A DNA stretch of 64,000 bases from Anaerolineaceae bacterium (GTDB lineage: Bacteria; Chloroflexota; Anaerolineae; Anaerolineales; Anaerolineaceae). The notes beneath the pieces were generated by a model that saw only the letters and a list, made by a program, of their open reading frames with translations, was not told the origin of the DNA and searched no databases. This document shows, one piece after another, positions 59,991-64,000 of the stretch. Each line of letters begins with the position of its first letter. The first letter of the stretch is position 1. The translations under genes were made by a program, and so were the position numbers. The stretch spans positions 1 through 64,000 of the forward strand of contig JAENZI010000014.1 of the NCBI GenBank assembly GCA_016841365.1, given 5' to 3'.

Positions 59991-60431
59991 GTGAAGGTTT
60001 ATCAACTCGATCCACGTAAATTTGGTCGCGTCAGGCGGAATATCATCCTGACTTATGCCTTTTTGGCTCTGGTTGCCCTGGCGGTCTTTTATCTTTACCT
60101 GCGAGATGCCCTGTTTGGACAGGCATGGATGCTGATCCCTTTTGTTCTGCTGTTGTTTGCAGGGGCGTGCTGGCTATCCATTCGCGACCGCAAGCGGTAT
60201 TGGGACGCATTTCGGATCAGCGTACAAAATGACACACTGATCTACTCTGTCCCCAAAATGCCCGAGGTCAGACTTAAGCGATCAGATCTAACCGGTGTAA
60301 AACCGGTACGTCTGGGGATGATCCTTTCTACTCGGTTCAAAGAAAATTTTTTGTTGATCCCAAAAGATCTGCCAGATGAGGAATACGCGGCATTAAGGGC
60401 AACCCTGACACGCTGGGTTCAGTCAGATTGA
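59991..60431 (+). CDS. Membrane protein with PH-like domain
   Basis: This 146-aa protein starts at a GTG with GAGG before it. Two adjacent helices (IILTYAFLALVALAVFYLYL and AWMLIPFVLLLFAGACWLSI) are followed by a cytoplasmic domain of about 75 residues with the order of a small bacterial PH-like domain: RISVQNDTLIYSVPKMPEVRLKRSDLTGV, then LSTRFKENFLLIPKDL. No function is known. Its 3' end overlaps the convergent GNAT gene by 13 bp. Confidence 0.7.
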   Translation: MKVYQLDPRKFGRVRRNIILTYAFLALVALAVFYLYLRDALFGQAWMLIPFVLLLFAGACWLSIRDRKRYWDAFRISVQNDTLIYSVPKMPEVRLKRSDLTGVKPVRLGMILSTRFKENFLLIPKDLPDEEYAALRATLTRWVQSD

Positions 60432-60970
60432 GAACTGGGATTGAGCTTCTTTGCCATACGCCAGGCGGGTTCATTCACTCGCCGCAATCGCCCTTTGTGG
60501 TCCGTATAGGACCAGATCCCAGGGTGTTCCCCGATGACCTCATAACCCAGCCGGCGATACAAGCGCAAAGCGCCCGGGTTTTCTTTTGCAACATTGAGCG
60601 TGACATATTGAAATCCCCGCTGGCTCAGGTCGGCTTCTATAAACCGCATTAAATAAGCCCCAACACCCTGGTTCCGCCAGGCAGGTTTGACGCGGAATGA
60701 AAATACATAAGCACGCTGCCTGCCGTCTGCTGCTGATTGTTCACCGCTTTTGAGCATGACAAATGCCTGGCCGATGATGCCAGCCTGCAAGTGCTCGACA
60801 ACCCACATCAATGCTTTTCCCGATTTTGTGTTCTGATAGATGTCTGCATACATTCGGCGGTAGTTAATAAAGGCACCATCCCACTCTAAGGCTGGCAGAT
60901 CGGCTTGTGTCGCCTGGCGGATGGTCAGTTGATCTAAATCAGGGGTTGCTTTGGATGCGGTCTGATCCAT
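60419..60970 (-). CDS. GNAT family N-acetyltransferase
   Basis: This 183-aa protein has the acetyl-CoA-binding motif A region VKPAWRNQGVGAYLMRFIE (R-x-x-Q-G-x-G/A) and motif B LNVAKENPGALRLYRRLGYEVIG, the standard GNAT core. The N terminus (about 1-60) is variable and likely binds the substrate. It lies 19 bp after the DHH-CBS-CCA gene in the same direction and is probably cotranscribed. The substrate is unknown. Confidence 0.88.
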   Translation of the reverse strand: MDQTASKATPDLDQLTIRQATQADLPALEWDGAFINYRRMYADIYQNTKSGKALMWVVEHLQAGIIGQAFVMLKSGEQSAADGRQRAYVFSFRVKPAWRNQGVGAYLMRFIEADLSQRGFQYVTLNVAKENPGALRLYRRLGYEVIGEHPGIWSYTDHKGRLRRVNEPAWRMAKKLNPSSQSD

Positions 60971-60989
60971 AAGTGCTGATCCGTTTATT

Positions 60990-63650
60990 TTATTCTTCAG
61001 CTTCAGCCACCAATTTGGCTAAGAGTGCCCGTTCTTCTTCCACCGACTTGATCTTGCCGTCCAGCCAGGCGTCCCGCAGCGTGGTGAGGATGCGTCCATA
61101 GGCAGGTGAGGGGCGTAAACCGATAGTTCGCAGGTCTTCACCTGTTGTTTGCGGTTCGACAGCTGACCATTGGTCAATATAGTGCCAAAGCGGTTGACGC
61201 AGTTCCTGATCCGTGTTGATCAGATAAGCGCCATAAATGGCTAAGCGGGGGGCTTTATCACATTCGCGAACGACCGCGCTGGGTGATGCCCCAACAAGCT
61301 TGGACAAAGCCTGGTTGAGCTTGCTGGTGGAGACCAGTAATTTCTTCAAGTCACTTTTGAATCGTAAACGGGATGAAATGGAGCGAAGGGTGTGTTCTGG
61401 CTGTTGACCCAGCCATAGGAGGTAGCTCAGGGTCTGCCGCAAGTTTAGGCTGTCGGACGTTAACGGCAGATCCCAGGCGGGGTCAATGTGATCCGTGTCC
61501 AGTGTGCTCAGTAGACCTTTGATCTGTTTGTCCCAGGGCAATGCGGGATGGATGGCTTTTAAGATGCCCAAATCCGCCAACCGTTCCAGCATGGACGGGG
61601 CTTTAGGCTCTTCAAGGATCAGGTTGATCTCATGCCGAAGGCGTGCGCCGGTGAGTTTGTTCAGCAGGGGCAGGCTCTCTTGCATCAGAGCCAGGGTGCG
61701 GGGTTCAATGCTGAAGTCGAAGCGCTGTTCAAAACGCACCGCCCGCAGCAGGCGGGTGGCATCGTCCACAAAGGAGAGGGCATGCAGTACACGGATATGG
61801 CCTTTTCGTAAATCGCTCAGGCCTCCCCAGTAATCGTGGATTTTACCGTAATGATCACCGTCCAGCCGCAGCGCTAATGTGTTGATGGTGAAATCGCGCC
61901 GATGCAGGTCCATTTTGATGCTGCTGCTTTCGATGGTCGGGAGGGCGGCAGGCTGCTCATAGAATTCCGTGCGCGCGGTGATCAGGTCCAGGCTGTCGGG
62001 CAGGTGCTGTGCCTGGGCATCATCCGGTGCGTCCAACGCATCCAATAATGTCCCCTGGATGCCGGAGATATCCCATTTGGCGGTGCCAAATCTCTGGTGG
62101 GTGAGAACCCGCCCGCCAAAGCGCTCGGCCAAACGTCTGGTGAAGAAGATCGCATCGCCTTCGACGACAATATCAAAATCGAGGCTGGGATGTTCGAGCA
62201 GCAGATCGCGCACAAAACCGCCGACGATGAAGATCGGCAGGTTGATCTTTGCGGCTTCGGTGGCTAACGTCCGTAGCAGGCGCAGGCGTGCAGGCGGGAC
62301 GGCTTGCTCGAGCCGCTGTGCCATTTCTTCTTGTGAGGGAATATCTGGCTGGGGGGTCAGGGTTTTAAGAAGATCCGTGCGGGTCACAATCCCGATGATT
62401 TCGCCCGATTCAGGCGAAAGGACGGGAATCTGCCCCCAACCGCTGGACCCCATCAGCGCTTGCAGGTCTTCAAAGGAAGCATCCGGTGTGATGGATACAT
62501 TTCCAGCAGTCATCAAGCTCCCGACGGTCAGGTCCAGGCCGTGGCTGATGGCACGGTCAACTTCGCGCCGGTTGAGCAAACCGACAACTTTGCCATCAGC
62601 AACAACTGGATAGCCCTCATAGCCATAACGCTGCATTAATCGCAGGGCTTCTTCAACCGAGGTGTTGGGCGTCAGGATCAGGGGGTCTTTAGACATTAAC
62701 CCGGCGACGGTGACAGATGGGCTGACATGCCGCTCGAGGTTGGATAGTAAAATTTCGTATTGTTGATCTAAAAATTGCTGTATTCCTGTTTCATCAAGGT
62801 TCTGTTCTGGCCGGATGAGGGCAGATGCCGCACGCTTGTGCCCGCCGCCACCCATCGCTTCTGCGATTGAGCCGACATCCACCTCGTCGCTGGTGGCGCG
62901 CCCCACCAGGCGGATGCCCTGTTGCGTGGAAACCAGCAACAACAAGGCGTCCGGGTTGAGCACGTCCCGCATTTTGTGTGCCACGCTCGAGATCTCATCA
63001 CGAACATCCAAGGCATTTGCCCTGGCTGCCACGATGGTTTGATCTTCGATGGTGTAGGTTTGGGCGTTTTTCATCAGCCGGTTATATAACATGCGCTGTT
63101 CGTCGGTGAGCGGCGGATACAGGAACTCGGAGATAATGTCCAAATCGGCGCCCTGTTCAATACAGTAGGCGGCAGCAGATAAATCCGCCTCTGAAGTGGA
63201 ACCATATGTGAATGAACCGGTATCCTCGTATAAGCCCAAAGCGAGTGTCGTCGCCTGAATGGGGTTGACGGCGATATTATTTTGCTGAATACGGGCGATC
63301 ATCTGGCTGACGTTTGAGCCAGAATTAACCAGGTGCAGTTCCCAATCAGGGTCAGGGTCTTCCTTCAGGGGGTGGTGGTCATAGACGATCACGCGTGTTT
63401 CGGATGACAAGCCCTTAAGCGTGATCATGGATTGGGTATCTACGAGGATGATTTTATCGACAGGTTCGCGTGGCAGTTCTTCATGGGTGATGTAGGGTAA
63501 TTCGTCTCCATAGGTCTGCAGATATTGCCGCCCGTTGCGGTTGATATTGCGCGGCAACAGCGGGTAGGCATCGGGATAGAGCAGCCAGGCCCCTAATTGT
63601 GAGGCCAGGGCGTCCATGTCCGCTTGTTCATGGGTCAGGATGACTTTCAT
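60990..63650 (-). CDS. DHH-CBS-tRNA nucleotidyltransferase fusion
   Basis: This 886-aa protein combines three modules. N-terminal DHH/DHHA1 phosphoesterase (about 1-300) has THEQADMDALAS, VDTQSMITL, YDHHPLKED and the GGGGHKRAAS motif. Two CBS domains (about 310-430) follow. The C-terminal half has the class II nucleotidyltransferase head (FIVGGFVRDLLL, DFDIVVEGDA), the RFGTAKW stretch and the tRNA-binding tail (RRDFTINTLAL, DATRLLRAVRFEQRF). It probably adds or repairs the 3' CCA of tRNAs. This matters because the tRNAs in the window lack an encoded CCA. The same fusion is known in other bacteria. Confidence 0.92.
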   Translation of the reverse strand: MKVILTHEQADMDALASQLGAWLLYPDAYPLLPRNINRNGRQYLQTYGDELPYITHEELPREPVDKIILVDTQSMITLKGLSSETRVIVYDHHPLKEDPDPDWELHLVNSGSNVSQMIARIQQNNIAVNPIQATTLALGLYEDTGSFTYGSTSEADLSAAAYCIEQGADLDIISEFLYPPLTDEQRMLYNRLMKNAQTYTIEDQTIVAARANALDVRDEISSVAHKMRDVLNPDALLLLVSTQQGIRLVGRATSDEVDVGSIAEAMGGGGHKRAASALIRPEQNLDETGIQQFLDQQYEILLSNLERHVSPSVTVAGLMSKDPLILTPNTSVEEALRLMQRYGYEGYPVVADGKVVGLLNRREVDRAISHGLDLTVGSLMTAGNVSITPDASFEDLQALMGSSGWGQIPVLSPESGEIIGIVTRTDLLKTLTPQPDIPSQEEMAQRLEQAVPPARLRLLRTLATEAAKINLPIFIVGGFVRDLLLEHPSLDFDIVVEGDAIFFTRRLAERFGGRVLTHQRFGTAKWDISGIQGTLLDALDAPDDAQAQHLPDSLDLITARTEFYEQPAALPTIESSSIKMDLHRRDFTINTLALRLDGDHYGKIHDYWGGLSDLRKGHIRVLHALSFVDDATRLLRAVRFEQRFDFSIEPRTLALMQESLPLLNKLTGARLRHEINLILEEPKAPSMLERLADLGILKAIHPALPWDKQIKGLLSTLDTDHIDPAWDLPLTSDSLNLRQTLSYLLWLGQQPEHTLRSISSRLRFKSDLKKLLVSTSKLNQALSKLVGASPSAVVRECDKAPRLAIYGAYLINTDQELRQPLWHYIDQWSAVEPQTTGEDLRTIGLRPSPAYGRILTTLRDAWLDGKIKSVEEERALLAKLVAEAEE

Positions 63651-63653
63651 AAC

Positions 63654-64000
63654 TTAATCAAACCACCAATACGCTTGCTGATTAATGTTAAAGAAATTAT
63701 ATACCGTTTGCGAGAGACGTGCGATCAGCCAGTTGCCGTCATCGAAATCCAATTGCTCGGGGTCATACAGGAAAACTGTCAGGACGTAATCGCCCCCAGG
63801 GGTGGAGACAATGGCTACATCGCTCATGGAATGCAATAAGCCATCCAACTCCTGCACCCAGCCGTGTTTGTGCCCAATGGACGCCTCTGGCGGCAAGCCG
63901 GCTTCGATCAGCAAACCGATCTTATTCGATGTGAGGACGTCGATCATCAATTGGCATTCGGATCGGGTGATTTCACCGGGGAATGTTTCTGTCAGCAAGC
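63654..64000 (-). CDS. Serine beta-lactamase-like hydrolase, 5' truncated by the window
   Basis: The C-terminal 115 residues of a class A beta-lactamase-fold enzyme (beta-lactamase2 family) are visible. The KTG-box position reads IGHKHGWVQ (HKHG), followed by the strand SDVAIVSTPGGDYVLTVFLY typical of the family core. The N-terminal SxxK motif lies beyond the window edge. It ends 3 bp before the DHH-CBS-CCA gene and should be cotranscribed with it. HKHG in place of KTG suggests an esterase or wall-related role rather than resistance. Confidence 0.7.
   Translation of the reverse strand, partial: LLTETFPGEITRSECQLMIDVLTSNKIGLLIEAGLPPEASIGHKHGWVQELDGLLHSMSDVAIVSTPGGDYVLTVFLYDPEQLDFDDGNWLIARLSQTVYNFFNINQQAYWWFD

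Overview
The window looks like a chromosomal contig from a Chloroflexota bacterium of the Anaerolineae/Anaerolineaceae type. This is an inference from the gene set: an amylosucrase/fructokinase/LacI sucrose locus, serine/threonine kinases fused to PD40 propellers, secreted proteins with Thr-Pro linkers, the DUF3090-SCO1664 pair, RNase J and a DHH-CBS-CCA-adding fusion. No rRNA, phage, transposase or CRISPR was seen. Coding density is high. Many promoters carry an extended -10 of the form TGnTAnAaT, and at least three of these sit so close to the ATG that the mRNA should be leaderless.

Layout. 1-1.6 kb: two tRNA-Ala genes, a PIG-L/LmbE deacetylase and a composite repeat block (heptad arms around a 134-bp tandem repeat). 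1.6-8.5 kb: an EF-G2-like GTPase, a TetR + B12-type radical SAM operon, a degenerate ROK protein and glutamate racemase. 8.5-17.5 kb: a LysM/M23 lipoprotein, a subtilase, a three-gene ABC exporter and a two-subunit NiFe hydrogenase. 17.7-28.3 kb: inositol monophosphatase, an untracked 57-aa gene, a DUF2892 protein, ComEC, a beta-propeller lipoprotein, PsuG and a divergent Thr-Pro membrane protein / kinase-PD40 pair. 28.4-32.5 kb: amylosucrase, PfkB kinase and LacI. 32.7-39.3 kb: aldo/keto reductase, DNA polymerase I, a DMT transporter with a His-rich tail, and DnaA. 39.7-48.7 kb: FAD oxidoreductase + LPG-synthase-like membrane protein, ABC-F, ADP-ribosylglycohydrolase and a small polysaccharide group (nucleotide-sugar dehydrogenase, polyprenyl sugar transferase, GT2). 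48.8-52.8 kb: HD hydrolase, a small membrane protein, HutI, SCO1664, DUF3090 and three small overlapping ORFs. 52.9-58.7 kb: DnaE and RNase J. 58.8-64 kb: a candidate small RNA, tRNA-Lys, a heptad hairpin, a lipoprotein, a membrane protein, GNAT, the DHH-CBS-CCA fusion and a truncated beta-lactamase-like gene.

Functional links. DnaA, DNA polymerase I and the DnaE replicase fall within about 23 kb. dnaA and dnaE each have a leader with a terminator-like hairpin (7-bp stem, 13-nt loop, T run) between promoter and start codon, and the EF-G2-like gene has a comparable one, which suggests transcription attenuation. None of the three tRNA genes shows an encoded CCA (only partly visible for the first, at the window edge), in keeping with the CCA-adding enzyme present. 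The most promising undescribed items are the short transcription unit upstream of RNase J (promoter, GNRA hairpin flanked by UGGUAAGA repeats, terminator), the paired heptad-arm hairpin elements, the small-ORF cluster at 52.2-52.8 kb and the 57-aa gene at 18.6 kb.
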